Source: Chrysaora quinquecirrha
Taxonomy: Eukaryota > Cnidaria > Scyphozoa > Semaeostomeae > Pelagiidae
Length of the DNA stretch: 64,000 nucleotides
Assembly (NCBI GenBank): GCA_014526335.1
Contig: JACTAT010000117.1
Span: 438,045-502,044 of the forward strand
Reading direction: 5' to 3'
Notes under the pieces: model-generated
Databases searched by the model: none
The model's input: only the letters and a program-made list of their open reading frames with translations
Told to the model about the DNA's origin: nothing
Shown here: piece by piece, positions 1 to 10,905 of the stretch
How positions within the stretch are numbered: position 1 is the stretch's first letter
Layout: each line of letters begins with the position of its first letter
Program-made: the position numbers and the translations under genes

Positions 1-530
1 ACAGTCGGTTATGACAAGATTCAAGAGAAATATATTTGAAGGCCTGCATCGTTCTTTGCTCTTCATGAGGACGATAAGCAAAGAAATGTTAAGTATACTT
101 GTAGGCAGTGATAATATTGTACTTACAATTGCACAGGCTTTTGAATTGCTTCGAAACGTGATAGTATTGATGTAAGATATCCCTTGGAAGCCACAAGTGA
201 GATTCATGTTTAAACAGCTTTTTTCAATATCAGCTCTAGATGAACATCAGTATTATATAATTTCAATTCCTATTCTGCATACCGGTTGCCTTTGCCTTAA
301 ATTGTTGAATTATATTCACAATGCACAATCATGTTTTCGATTTTTGGGGAATCTCTCTTTTTAATTTTTAATACTTTTCTGCATTCTCTTGGACTAGGCA
401 CCTGCTCCACAGATTCTCTTTCTTTTGCCGACATACAATCAAATTTTCAATTAATCAAATGGCTGTAGCCTTCACATAATGTTTCACCTGCTTATGCGAC
501 GTCCGAAGAATTTATTGTGTAAGCTAACTG
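1..530. other. Intergenic sequence, no gene seen
   Basis: No open frame with coding character or recognisable repeat ends. A short GTT microsatellite follows at 531-560. Confidence 0.5.
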
Positions 531-560
531 TTGTTGTTGTTGTTGTTGTTTTGTTGTTTT
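531..560. repeat. (GTT)n microsatellite
   Basis: About eight GTT units in a row, just upstream of the ACTG array. Confidence 0.85.
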
Positions 561-596
561 AACTATAACTTACTAAATAATTAACTAATTAACTAA

Positions 597-1090
597 CTTG
601 ACTGACTGACTGACTGACTGACTGACTGACTGACTGACTGACTGACTGACTGACTGGCTGGCTGGCTGGCTGACTGACTGACTGACTGACTGACTGACTG
701 ACTGACTGACTGACTGACTGACTGACTGACTGACTGACTGACTGACTGACTGACTGACTGACTGACTGACTGACTGACTGACTGGCTGGCTGGCTGGCTG
801 AATGACTGACTGGCTGGCTGGCTGAATGACTGACTGAATGACTGACTGACTGACTGACTGACTGACTAACTGACTGACTGACTGACTGACTGACTGACTG
901 ACTGACTGACTGACTGACTGACTGACTGACTGACTGACTGACTGACTGACTGACTGACTGACTGACTGACTGACTGACTGACTGACTGACTGACTGACTG
1001 ACTGACTGACTGACTGACTGACTGACTGACTGACTGACTCACTCGCTGACTCACTCACTGACTCACTGACTCACTGACTCACTGACTCTC
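597..1090. repeat. (ACTG)n tetranucleotide array, about 490 bp
   Basis: Almost pure ACTG repeats, with GGCT variants at 655-672, 783-800 and 811-823 and a degenerate right end of ACTC units. Because four does not divide by three, all reading frames of the minus strand read a monotonous Ser-Val-Ser-Gln string; this is an array and not a protein gene. It is the reverse complement of the array at 10803-11540. Confidence 0.95.
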
Positions 1091-1630
1091 TTTCCTTAGT
1101 TCTTTGGTGAGCATTCTTTGGTGAGCATAATCTTATTGTCAATCCCCTTCTATCTGTCCAATTCTTTACCGTTATCTCCAATGTCCCTTAGGCATTCACA
1201 CTAGATTTGTGTCTTCTGTAGCACGTAAAGCTAGATTCAAATGAACTAGGCTACTTATTCTTTTGCACATATTTATAAACAACTATTAATTCATCTTTAT
1301 TATACAACTCTTAGTCTAGTTTATCTCCTAAAAAGCATCTTCTATCATGCAAACTAATATGTGAATACTTGTCTCACTGCTTCAGGATTGTTGATATAGT
1401 GCTATTTGCAATCCTCGAGCCAGTGTGCTTCGATAATGTGCTGTCGAGCAACTTCTGGTTTTTGTAGCAAATTTTTTAAGTGATCCCGATGGTGCAACTC
1501 AGTAGTTTCATTATCTTATGTAGGCTGATTTGGTGATTCAAGAGTGGAATGAAGTTTATTCGATTCCTTCCTCGATTTTTTTCTAAACAACAATACTTTA
1601 CTATCTCCTGCAATGCTTCATGCCGCTAAG
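1091..1630. other. Intergenic sequence, no gene seen
   Basis: AT-rich unique-looking sequence without supported exons. I see no terminal repeats or polymerase motifs here. Confidence 0.45.
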
Positions 1631-1631
1631 C

Positions 1632-1745
1632 TTGGTTTTCGAGAAACAAAATGGTCTGTAAAGAAATTAGACAGTAGTGGCCCAAAGACAGAACCTTGAG
1701 GTACGCCAAAAGTATCTCGATACTTATAACGAATTAGCAATGGTT
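1632..1745 (-). pseudogene. LINE reverse-transcriptase fragment (motif GVPQGSVFGPLL)
   Basis: The minus strand reads a Gly-Val-Pro-Gln-Gly-Ser-Val-Phe-Gly-Pro-Leu-Leu block, the conserved reverse-transcriptase motif found in many non-LTR retrotransposons (usual form GVPQGSVLGPLLF), followed by an Asn-Phe-Phe-Thr-Asp stretch and then a stop. Only some 30 codons are recognisable and no catalytic YADD follows, so this is a decayed piece of a LINE of a different type from the one at 55.9-61.3 kb. Confidence 0.6.
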
Positions 1746-2484
1746 TTGTCTCGTTTATTTAACTGATATTTGTAATTCCGACCCTTTTGATTCTGCCTAG
1801 TCCATGATTTACTGCTCCCCTGACATTTTGGAGTTAATCACCTAAAGGCGAAACCCTCGTGTTACTGCATCTTCCGCATCTCCATAATCTGAAGATCTCC
1901 TTTCTTAAAGTGGAAATGACACCAAAATTTTTATTAATCAATTTCATCAATTGAGTAGTGCTTATTACAGTGCTTTTTGAATTTTTTGTATCCGATGTGT
2001 AGTTTTCAAGATATTACAATTTAAAGTTAGGATTTTTCGCGCAAAAAGTGTCCCAAGCCGAACGCGGTCAGACCGCTCGCTACCAGACCTCTGTGACGTA
2101 AAGTGTTGGACAAAATTTCAGAGAAGTGGTTGCAGAGCAAGGCAAGACGGAAGGCCTACGAAGGAAGGAAAAATTTATTTCTTTCCTAAAAATATTAATA
2201 ATTTAAGTTGACAGTGACTTGGGTTTGTGTGACTGGCTTGTATATTGTGATATAATCAGTTTTTTTCAAGTTGATCAAGAGGTGCACAAATCCGCTCTGA
2301 AAGGAGATGCGAGCAAAGGAAGGTGACACCGAAACAATAACAACCTAACTAACCAAAGTGATCAAGCTTCTTCATTTCTGGTTTGCACATTTGGTTTGTT
2401 AATAATTTTCCTGTATTGCAGAAGTGTTAGTCAAGTCAGTAATTTGAACAAGGGCCGTGGTAGAGTAGCTAGGTACATGATTCA

Positions 2485-2679
2485 GGATGAGCTTTCGCTT
2501 TCAAAAAAAGCGAAAGAGGGAGTTCGAGGAGGTGAGTTCCCAAAAATCTCGAAGTAAGAAACAAACGGATCAAATGATAAAGATTGGAGACAGAGCTAAT
2601 TTTGACCCTAGATGAAGCAGGTCCATTTCTGTGCTTAGCCCATTTTGAGAATACTTGCTTTGCTACACAAAAGGATTGA
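2485..2679 (+). pseudogene. THAP-like zinc-finger remnant of transposase
   Basis: An ATG at about 2487 opens a very basic frame (Lys/Arg-rich, roughly 42 codons). A second frame at 2594-2679 reads Cys-Leu-Ala-His-Phe-Glu-Asn-Thr-Cys-Phe, which resembles the Cys-x2-His-Phe-x3-Cys-Phe end of THAP DNA-binding domains, before a TGA. The two frames are not joined by an evident intron. Placement inside the TTAA-flanked element supports a transposase origin. The family call rests on one short motif. Confidence 0.4.
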
Positions 2680-3967
2680 GTGCAAGCCTAGAAGACTGAT
2701 ACAAGAAGTTCGAAGTGATTTATTAGTCATGGCACAGTGCCTTCAATTTGAAATCCACACCTAACTGGTGGCACAGATGAACTTGCAAAAGAGTGTAGCT
2801 TATGAGGAATGTGCTGAAGGACCCAGTTCCTGGAAGCCGTAAGGACCCAGATGCTCCCTTTTCTTTCTGCAAACAGTTGCCGCTCGTAGAAAATGTAGTT
2901 GTAATTGCAGAAGAATCATCAGCAGTACTGGCCATTAACACTTTGGCAAATGGGTGGATGAACTGTCCTCCTTGCTAGGGTCAGGTGGTTGATTACTTAG
3001 AATCTTAGCAGAATGCTTTTTAAATGCAATGACACAAAGATTTTTTATATATCAGATTAGAAGATATCAAATAAGACCATATTTCAAAAAACAGAATAAT
3101 GCAAGAATTATCTTGAGGTGTTATGTTGAATTTTAATCTTATTGTTGTTTCAACATTGACTGGACTTGTATCAGTTAGTATTCTCACAATAACAACTACT
3201 AAATAATGTTCAGAGTCCATGTACCCTGTATGACCAGAAGATGGGAACTTTATTCATATGTCTTTATATATACAGACTGGAAGTGGTTGTGTATTGTGCC
3301 ATCCAAGATGCCAGTGAACCAATATCAGTGAACAAACCAACTTTACCCAAATGATTGTAGATGCCTACTAAGAATTAACGAATAGAAGATGAATTTGACA
3401 AAGATTTGATTTACTGATTATGCAGTATTAATATCTCAACCAGCTCGTTTTGCAAAACTCCTGTATGTCTCCTAAATGTTCCACCCCAAAGAGGTCAAAC
3501 ATTGCCCATCACAATTTTGGTGGACCATAGCAATGTAAGCATCATATTAGGTTATACATTTAATTCTTTCAATGCTGTCATCAAAGATTAGTTTGGCAAT
3601 GGCTTGATTTACTTCCCAACAGCATCAATATTATGTTGTACTGTAAGTTTGCTGTTCTTCATTTTTCATAAGAATACCTGACAAAGAGAAAAACAGATCT
3701 CATCATATTAATATTTAAAATACAGTAGGAGACAGCTACTTTTCTTGCAAGAAGAATATATGGACTATATTACACATATGTAGGCATATGGATATTACTT
3801 TAAGAAAGCTTGCAGTCTTTTTGCAACTTATAGGCAGTGCAGATTAGACTGCTTTTTCCAGGTGGGATGCTAATTAGATTTCTTGGTACAGGTGCAGTTT
3901 AGCAGACAACTTTAAAATGGCAACGAAAATTATTTGCTATTGAGTCGAACAGATGACATATACATTA

Positions 3968-4350
3968 AAAAACCCCAAAACTAACCCTAACCCCAATCAA
4001 AAACCCTCCCAGAACCTTAACCCTAAAGCCCTACACTAACCCTAAAACCCTATCCTAACCCAAAATCCCTACCCTAAATCTAAAACCCCAGTCTTATCCT
4101 AAAACTCTACCCTGACCCTAAAGTGCTAACCCTAACCCTAAACCCTTCCCTAGCCTTAAAACTAAAACCTTACTGAAACCCTAGCCCTACACCTTAACCT
4201 AAAACCGAACAACTTTAGCCCTAAAACCCTACCCTAACCCCAACCCTTAAACCCTTCCCTAGCCCTAACCTTAAAACCTTAATCTAATCTTAGCCTTACA
4301 CCCTACCCTAAACCCTAAAGCGCTACTCTAACCCCAACCCCAAAACCCTG
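3968..4350. repeat. Degenerate telomere-like (CCCTAA/CCCTAAA) tract
   Basis: About 380 bp of CCCTAA, CCCTAAA and CCCTAAAA variants (AACCCTAACCC at 3981-3993, 4126-4140 and others). Animal telomeres are TTAGGG on the other strand. The tract is degenerate and inside the Kolobok-like element, so it is an interstitial sequence and not a chromosome end. Confidence 0.75.
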
Positions 4351-5472
4351 CTCCATTATAGTATAGCGTATAGTCTTGTTTCCTTCTGAAGGTGTCCATT
4401 AAACTGCATTCTACCCAATTACCATATTCCCTCTAATTAGCGCTGCACCTGAGATTGATTGAGTGAAATAAGCATTGCCCTCTAATAAGTGCTGCACTCT
4501 ATTAAGTGCCACACCTAAATATGCCACTTAAGCATGGTAAAGTGGATTTTGAAAAGAAAGTACGAGTTCACAGGTACTCTATTTTCTATTTTTCTTGAAA
4601 TAGAGGTACACCGCATTTTGGATTTATGAAATAAGCACCACCTTCTAATAAGCGTAAGCCTTCCTCCAATAAGCACCACACCTAAAAATGGTTGAGCAAA
4701 ATAAGCACCATGGCGCTTATTAGCGCTGCGGCACTTATTAGAGGAAATACGGTAATCAATTAAGGGGTCAAAAGAAAAAACTTTTTCAAGAGTACACGCA
4801 CACACGTACACCCTATAATTGTAAAAAAACACTTAGACTAAAGGTACCAACACTGACTGGCACGGATGCCTTGAATAAATGAAGATTTTTTTGAAATAAC
4901 TGAAATAACATGAGTCTAATGTTTAAATATCTACAATAGTATTTCTTACCATTTCTGTAGAGGAAAAGGAACCTTCTTAGCGCCTGGAACCTGGAAACTT
5001 GTAGCGCCTTATAGTGTTGCTGGTTGGATCCTAACTTCGTCTTCTGGTCTTCGGCCTAAGATGAATCGTCTGCTTCATCAAGTTGATGAAGCCAAAGCTT
5101 CATCTTGTATGGTAATAATTTCACTCCATGTACTCCAATGAGATCCTCTTCTTTCTTAGAATACTGAATTGTCTCCGTAGACAAACTATTTAGTTGTTAG
5201 AAATTATTTTCCAATCGACTTGCTGCATGTATGTATCCTTCGCTGCTGCGCTTCGCGGCCTGTCTGTCAGGATGTGTCCAACACTTTACGTCACTCGGCC
5301 CAGACTCCGTGGACACTTTTTGGTGGGAAAATTCAAATTAAAACTCTTTATAATTTAAATTCCGTTCAGAATTTGAAAATTTGGTGTTGATTTTCGAATT
5401 CAGCGCCATCGCTTACCTGTAAATCGACAATAAAAATTTTGGTGTCATATCCACTTTAAGGTAATGTAGGTG

Positions 5473-5972
5473 NNNNNNNNNNNNNNNNNNNNNNNNNNNN
5501 NNNNNNNNNNNNNNNNNNNNNNNNNNNNNNNNNNNNNNNNNNNNNNNNNNNNNNNNNNNNNNNNNNNNNNNNNNNNNNNNNNNNNNNNNNNNNNNNNNNN
5601 NNNNNNNNNNNNNNNNNNNNNNNNNNNNNNNNNNNNNNNNNNNNNNNNNNNNNNNNNNNNNNNNNNNNNNNNNNNNNNNNNNNNNNNNNNNNNNNNNNNN
5701 NNNNNNNNNNNNNNNNNNNNNNNNNNNNNNNNNNNNNNNNNNNNNNNNNNNNNNNNNNNNNNNNNNNNNNNNNNNNNNNNNNNNNNNNNNNNNNNNNNNN
5801 NNNNNNNNNNNNNNNNNNNNNNNNNNNNNNNNNNNNNNNNNNNNNNNNNNNNNNNNNNNNNNNNNNNNNNNNNNNNNNNNNNNNNNNNNNNNNNNNNNNN
5901 NNNNNNNNNNNNNNNNNNNNNNNNNNNNNNNNNNNNNNNNNNNNNNNNNNNNNNNNNNNNNNNNNNNNNNNN
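5473..5972. other. Assembly gap, 500 N
   Basis: Exactly 500 N. The three gaps in the window have the same length, so this is a placeholder and the true size is unknown. It begins 13 nt after the right TTAA of the Kolobok-like element. Confidence 0.99.
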
Positions 5973-6204
5973 CGGGAAAGGAACAACTGTCCATCAGTTT
6001 TATTTTTTCGAATGGAAATGATGGGAACATCATAGTTATTTCCTGACGTAATTCTGTAATCGCCATGGCAGTTAATCTCTTTTAAGAGTAGTAGCTGCGA
6101 TGCTTGCAATCAGTATTTATCGTCAGTGAACAGATTCACAAATACACCACTGTCATCTCGCTTCAGGGAGCAATGTGGTTAGATTCTTATGACAATACGC
6201 ATGG

Positions 6205-6785
6205 TTTGCAGGTGTAGATTGTGACAATAATGATGATAGTGATGGTTATGAAGACGACAATGATGATGATAATGATTATGGTTCAGATCATGATGATATT
6301 GATGACCACGATGATGACCATGATGATGATAATGATGATGGTGACCGAAATGATGATGATGGTTATGATTATGATGATGACGATTAGGACGATGATGATG
6401 GTCATGACGATTAGGACGATGATTCTGATTATGACGATGATGATGATGATGATGATGATGGTGATAATGGTGATAATTATGACAGTGATGAGGATGAAGA
6501 AATGATCACGATCACGATTACAAAGATATTGTTGATAATGATGATAGTGTTAGTGATGACGACGATGATGATGATGATAATGATACTGTTCATGATGATG
6601 ATGATTATGATTATGATGCTTATGATGATGTTGATAACAATATGACAATATTTATTATGATGGTTAGCATGATGATGATGACAAATGTGATACTAATGAT
6701 GATGTTGATGATAATGACGATGGTGATGATGATGATAATGTTGATTACGATGATGATGATGACGATGATGATGATTCAGGAAAAA
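6205..6785. repeat. (GAT)n imperfect microsatellite
   Basis: About 580 bp dominated by GAT/GAC/AAT triplets. One + frame reads Asp-rich with Asn, His and Tyr but has TAG stops near 6385 and 6413; the next frame reads Met-rich. I see no flanking conserved exon, so I treat it as a microsatellite; an Asp-rich exon cannot be fully ruled out because TGCAG precedes it at 6207. Confidence 0.85.
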
Positions 6786-6990
6786 CTGTACCCCAATTTC
6801 CCTGTATCCAAACTAAGATCAGATAGGAGGTGGTTCCCAAATTTCTCTGATGCAATTAACAAACAAACAGGGGCGCAAGCCTGAAGATGATATGACCTCT
6901 CTTCGTCAAAATAAAATAAACTAAGATTCCCCCGTGAAAACCAAGATCAACATCTGCCAACCTCTCGAGAAATTTACAAAGAAACTTGAC

Positions 6991-7631
6991 AGAATTCCGG
7001 CTACATAATTATAAGAAACGCATATCATCAGGAAAAAGCTTGGCGACTCGATTGTGAAGATCGAAATTTGCTGAAGCAATCAAAGTTAGATCTCGTAGAA
7101 CTCGGTAAAGTTACTCGAGAAATTCAACGGAAAAATAACAATATGTGGATACATTTTCGCAAACTGGTAGCTCGTGCAATGGGTAGGAAACGAAGATTCA
7201 AACAAGCTGAAACTAGTAACACAAAACAAGAGACAGAGAAATGCCAGGAAAGAATCACAGAAGAGAAGAGTATAGAAACAACACAACGCCATGTTACAGT
7301 GTCTAGGAACATCTTTGAAGATAAAGCAATTTCAATTTTGAATTCCATCCAACAAGAAATCAATATACGAAAGCTAGAGAAGAAAGAAACTAATAATGAC
7401 AATGTGAATTTTTACAGAAAGCGAAGAAACGCACTTTTCCAAGTATACGAGAGTGATAGAGAAAAGCTAAAGGAAACTCTTAAAATCAGAGCAATGATAT
7501 CAAATTTAGTTATCGCAAGAATGATTGATCTTGTAAAAGACAGTACAATTCAAGGTAGCATAGCATCGGTTTTATTGCAAGAACTATATAAAAATGAAAG
7601 TGGTATACCATATTCCTTAAAAAGGAATTAA
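6991..7631 (+). CDS. Terminal exon of an unidentified coiled-coil protein
   Basis: A frame open from 6990 (preceding stop at 6987-6989) to the TAA at 7629-7631 gives about 213 codons. There is no good ATG at the left end; instead a splice acceptor (CTTGACAG) sits at 6983-6990, so I read this as the 3' exon of a longer gene whose earlier exons would lie left of 6.2 kb or in the N gap. The product is rich in Lys, Glu, Arg, Gln and Ile, with a basic patch (Gly-Arg-Lys-Arg-Arg) around residue 63 and long charged helices that look like a coiled coil. Base composition and the lack of stops over 640 bp in AT-rich DNA support coding. I do not recognise the family. The antisense open frames here are shadows. 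Confidence 0.55.
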
Positions 7632-8514
7632 ATGTTTATAAACTAAATTTTTTCTTAGAGTTATCAGTACTGCAAGTTAATTTCGTAACTTTTAAATGAC
7701 TATTTAAAGTCCTGCTACAAGAACCAGGTGTTCTTTCGAGTCTCAATGTTCTCAATGTTCGGCCAATTTGTCTCGAAAATGTTCTTAATTCCATGACAAT
7801 TAACAATCTTTTGGGCGCTTGCTCGTCGAATGCTGGGTTTGATAAGAAATTCGACTGATAGAGTGATAGTTCTACTTTTCTTTAAGCAATAATCTATTGT
7901 TGTTGTCGGCTGTTCTAATCCCCCCCCTCGCTGTTGCATTTCAAATGACTTTCACCCTGTGAAGGGAGTAACAAAAACTATTTAGGGAGGTTACATAAGC
8001 CCGGGGGGCCACTTGACCAGATTATGGATTTAGGTACATGCCGTCCGAGCTACACAGACATACCCGCTCTTTACACAAATTTCGTGTATTAAGTATACAC
8101 CACTTTATAGCAATGTTACGACAAAGTGGCTATATGTGACTTTATACCAGTCTTTTAGTGACATTGTACCCAAACGATTAGTATGTGAAATAACAAAATA
8201 TCTGTAATGCACGTTTTACAATTTGAAGGCGTAATTTTTTATGTTAAACTAAGGTCTTCGAGACCAAATTCAGTTATTTTTACAGTCATTTTGACAGGAA
8301 GTTTTGCAAGGCACGATTCGAAATATCTAGAAAATTTGAAGAAATTTCTATATAGATCTTTGTAAATCTCAATAAATCCCATAAGTCTGACGAAGAAAGA
8401 CAAAGAGATTTATAAATCCCATAAAACTTGTACGCCCCTTTTGGAAGTTATACACCCCTTGGTTTCTGAGATAGCAGAAAAATTTGTCCAAGACTTCAGC
8501 CTGATGTTTCTTAA
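7632..8514. other. Intergenic sequence downstream of the coiled-coil exon
   Basis: No supported exon. The stretch 7715-7939 has a minus-strand open frame without any recognisable motif. Confidence 0.4.
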
Positions 8515-8899
8515 AAGGGTTGTTCTTTTTTTATAAGAAACCCGTTTATAAGAAACTCAGTACTGAGATCAATATTGGTTAAGAAACTTTCAGTACTCGA
8601 CCAAAAATGGTAAGAAACTCGCAGGTCTCAAGAATCTTTAGAATTAGAAATAAAGCATCGAGAAAACAAACTTTTGTTGCACCATAAGTGTCTATTTTGA
8701 CAGAAAAAACAGCTGATGTAAACGTGAATTGTATTGCTTCTTCTATTTGTAGAATTTAAGTGTCAATTGCCCGTTTTGGCACTTAAAAATTTTGATTCTA
8801 AGAAACTGCTAAGAAACTTTCAGTACCAAATTTGTCCCAAAACTAAGAAACTTTGAGTACTGACCAAAAATCTTAGTTTCTTATAAAAAAAAGAGTGTA
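8515..8899. mobile_element. MITE, family A (TTTTTTATAAGAAAC ends)
   Basis: Left end TTCTTTTTTTATAAGAAAC and right end its near reverse complement (GTTTCTTATAAAAAAAAG, then AGTGTA). It is one of four related elements here (13141-13543, 33393-33764, 40026-40428) sharing terminal TACACG followed by a T-run and TATAAGGAAC-like sequence. It has no coding capacity. This copy has lost the outermost left bases. Confidence 0.6.
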
Positions 8900-9108
8900 G
8901 TGTATAGACAGAAAGGCTAGACTTCACATTTAGTACTTTGTACTTCATTCCAGGCTTCATTTCGAGAGGGAAATCTAATATTGCACAAGAAACAAAGGAA
9001 TAGCAGGTGTGATAGTGTAGATATATACTGTGGATAGATCCGAAACAGACGGTGGAATTAGTTCATTATTCTGCATAATCCTATCATAATTTCACTTATT
9101 GCGAGACT

Positions 9109-9326
9109 ACGACGCAGTCGTTTCTCCATAAAGACCGGTAGCTTATTTGGGAAAACAGTAGAATAAGATGAAAAGTCGTACAAAAAATTCAAAATCGTGA
9201 TAACAAGCGGAAAAATTACGACGCTGTCGTTTCTCCATAAACACCGGTAGCTTATTTGGAAAAACAGTAGAATAAGATAAAAAAGTCGTACAAAAAATTC
9301 AAAATCGTGATAACAAGCGGAAAAAT
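9109..9326. repeat. Tandem duplication of a 109-bp unit
   Basis: Two near-identical 109-bp copies (9109-9217, 9218-9326) beginning ACGACGC(A/T)GTCG and ending AACAAGCGGAAAAAT. The core GCGATAACAAGCGGAAA also appears in dispersed copies near 14545, 20200 and 44430, so the unit derives from a dispersed repeat. Confidence 0.8.
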
Positions 9327-9478
9327 CTGTGGACATACTGAAAAAGGCACGTAGCCTTAAGGCACGTGAAGTCTAGAAAGTCGGATACGTTAGGCAGGCA
9401 TACGTTAGGCAGGCAGGGCAAATAATTTAGCAGACTTCTGAATAAACAAATAAAGCAAAAACCTGCCTTTCAACTTAC

Positions 9479-9627
9479 AGCAGAAGTTTTGATTGAGAAA
9501 TTTTTCAGTCGATGTCCTTCGTCACAAACGATCAAATTGAAGCCAATCTTTTAACATCATCCAAGTTGCGTAGAAGCATTTCGTAGCTCACAATCATCAC
9601 TGGGTAAACGATACATCTGGAAAACTC
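9479..9627 (-). CDS. RAD54B: RAD54B helicase exon with motif II, frameshifted
   Basis: Acceptor TTTTTTAG and donor GTAAGT frame a 149-nt exon. The first half reads [25 protein letters not shown], the second half reads [14 protein letters not shown] in another frame. The junction lies in AAAAGATTGGCTTC (reverse complement of about 9546-9559). As written, the exon meets TGA. One more base would make the length 150 and keep phase 0, so either the assembly lost a base or the allele is dead. Confidence 0.75.
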
Positions 9628-10850
9628 CTAAAAAACGAAGAACATAGTCGATCACTTCCTTGAATATATAAAGCTACCGGCGTACATAGGTATTCAAAAT
9701 CCTGCCTTTACAGAGGGGCGCTTATTCAAGAGTTGTTGTTGTGGTTGTTACATTTTTGAGTAGGCTGTTATTTCTAGCTTTTTCAGCTAATTTAGACCTA
9801 CTATGTATGCCGCATCCAGGCATGGGACCCCTAGTTTAACGTCCCTTCCGAAGGACGGCAGAGTGAGTTGTTTAGTCATCCATCTGGAAAGTCACCCATC
9901 CAGATGCTGACCTCACACGACGTCATGTCTTGACTACTAAATTCTGACTAAATTCTGCCTTAGTCGATTGTTTCGGTCTGTTCCTGACGTTAATGGTCTA
10001 TGAAGTGTCACACGACTTATCACACGAGTCTCAACTGTCACAGGTACAATCTTTAGTTGTTGTTGTTAATGTTGTTCTTGTTGGAAAGCAGCTCAACTCA
10101 AACTGGGACTCACTGTAGCGAATTGCTGTTGTTGTTGGTCCAGGTTATGAGCGGAAGTTAGACTCGTGTAATAAGTCTAGCTTTCAAGTGCGTCCAAAGA
10201 TGTTTCCGCTCTTTCTCGCAAAATTAGTATATAAGAGCAAGCTAGGCAGCTTGCGCGTGTATATGGATATTGATAAACCAAGAATACCTGCGTATACCAT
10301 GCAATTTCCACTGATTTGGGAGAATGGGGTGCCATTATCCTTGTCTCTGATATAGAAAAACAACCCCCTACTTTTTATTGGTAATTGCATAAAAGACTGG
10401 GGATCATTTCTATATCGAAAAGTCTACTTGAACAAAGATCTAATACAGCTACAAGTTTTGATGATATTGGCTAAATCTAAGTAAATTTGGTCAAGGTAGC
10501 CTCTTTGCTCGGTGATCCTTTCAAAGACGGAAAATTTTATGAAAAGCTTCCCCAGTTGGTCATATCTGAATCAAGGGCACGGAACAAAGAACTAATAATG
10601 ACCATGTTGAAACTGACTTGCTTGTTCTAGTTACCTCAACTGTTTTATCAGAGCCAACTGCAAATGTCTTTAACCTCTCGTTTCCCAACCATTTCTGAAA
10701 TTCTGCACGCCAGTTCTAAATACATAAGACAAAGCACTCTGTTATAACTAGTTCATTACAGAATTTTGATTGAAATCTTTAGCGATAAAATCTGCGATAA
10801 AAGTCAGTCAGTCAGTCAGTCAGTCAGTCAGTCAGTCAGTCAGTCAGTCA

Positions 10851-10905
<55 letters not shown>

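Larger units (their letters stand above)
1909..5455. mobile_element. Kolobok-like DNA transposon, TTAA-flanked, decayed
   Basis: The ends are inverted repeats of about 200 bp: the left end begins AGTGGAAATGACACC and the right end is the reverse complement of AGTGGATATGACACC. Both sit next to TTAA (1905-1908 and 5456-5459), as for a TTAA target duplication. The inverted similarity continues inward through the motif GTGTTGGACA / TGTCCAACAC near 2103 and 5276. The element is 3.5 kb. Inside lie a THAP-like zinc-finger remnant (2594-2679) and a telomere-like tract (3968-4350). TTAA targets plus a THAP transposase are the known hallmarks of Kolobok; piggyBac also uses TTAA but has other ends. No intact transposase is left. 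Confidence 0.62.

Noticed and set aside
585..1058. Long Ser-Val-Ser-Gln open frames over the ACTG array (also at 10766-11527)
   Set aside because: A stop-free four-base repeat gives this string in every frame; there is no unique coding sequence around it.
5413..6109. Open frames running through N at 5.5, 30.5-31.1 and 63.1-63.6 kb
   Set aside because: The frames are mostly unknown bases and carry no evidence.
6221..6884. Met-rich open frames in the GAT array
   Set aside because: They are an out-of-phase reading of a trinucleotide microsatellite.
7124..7402. Antisense frames over the coiled-coil exon
   Set aside because: The sense frame is longer and has the acceptor and compositional support.
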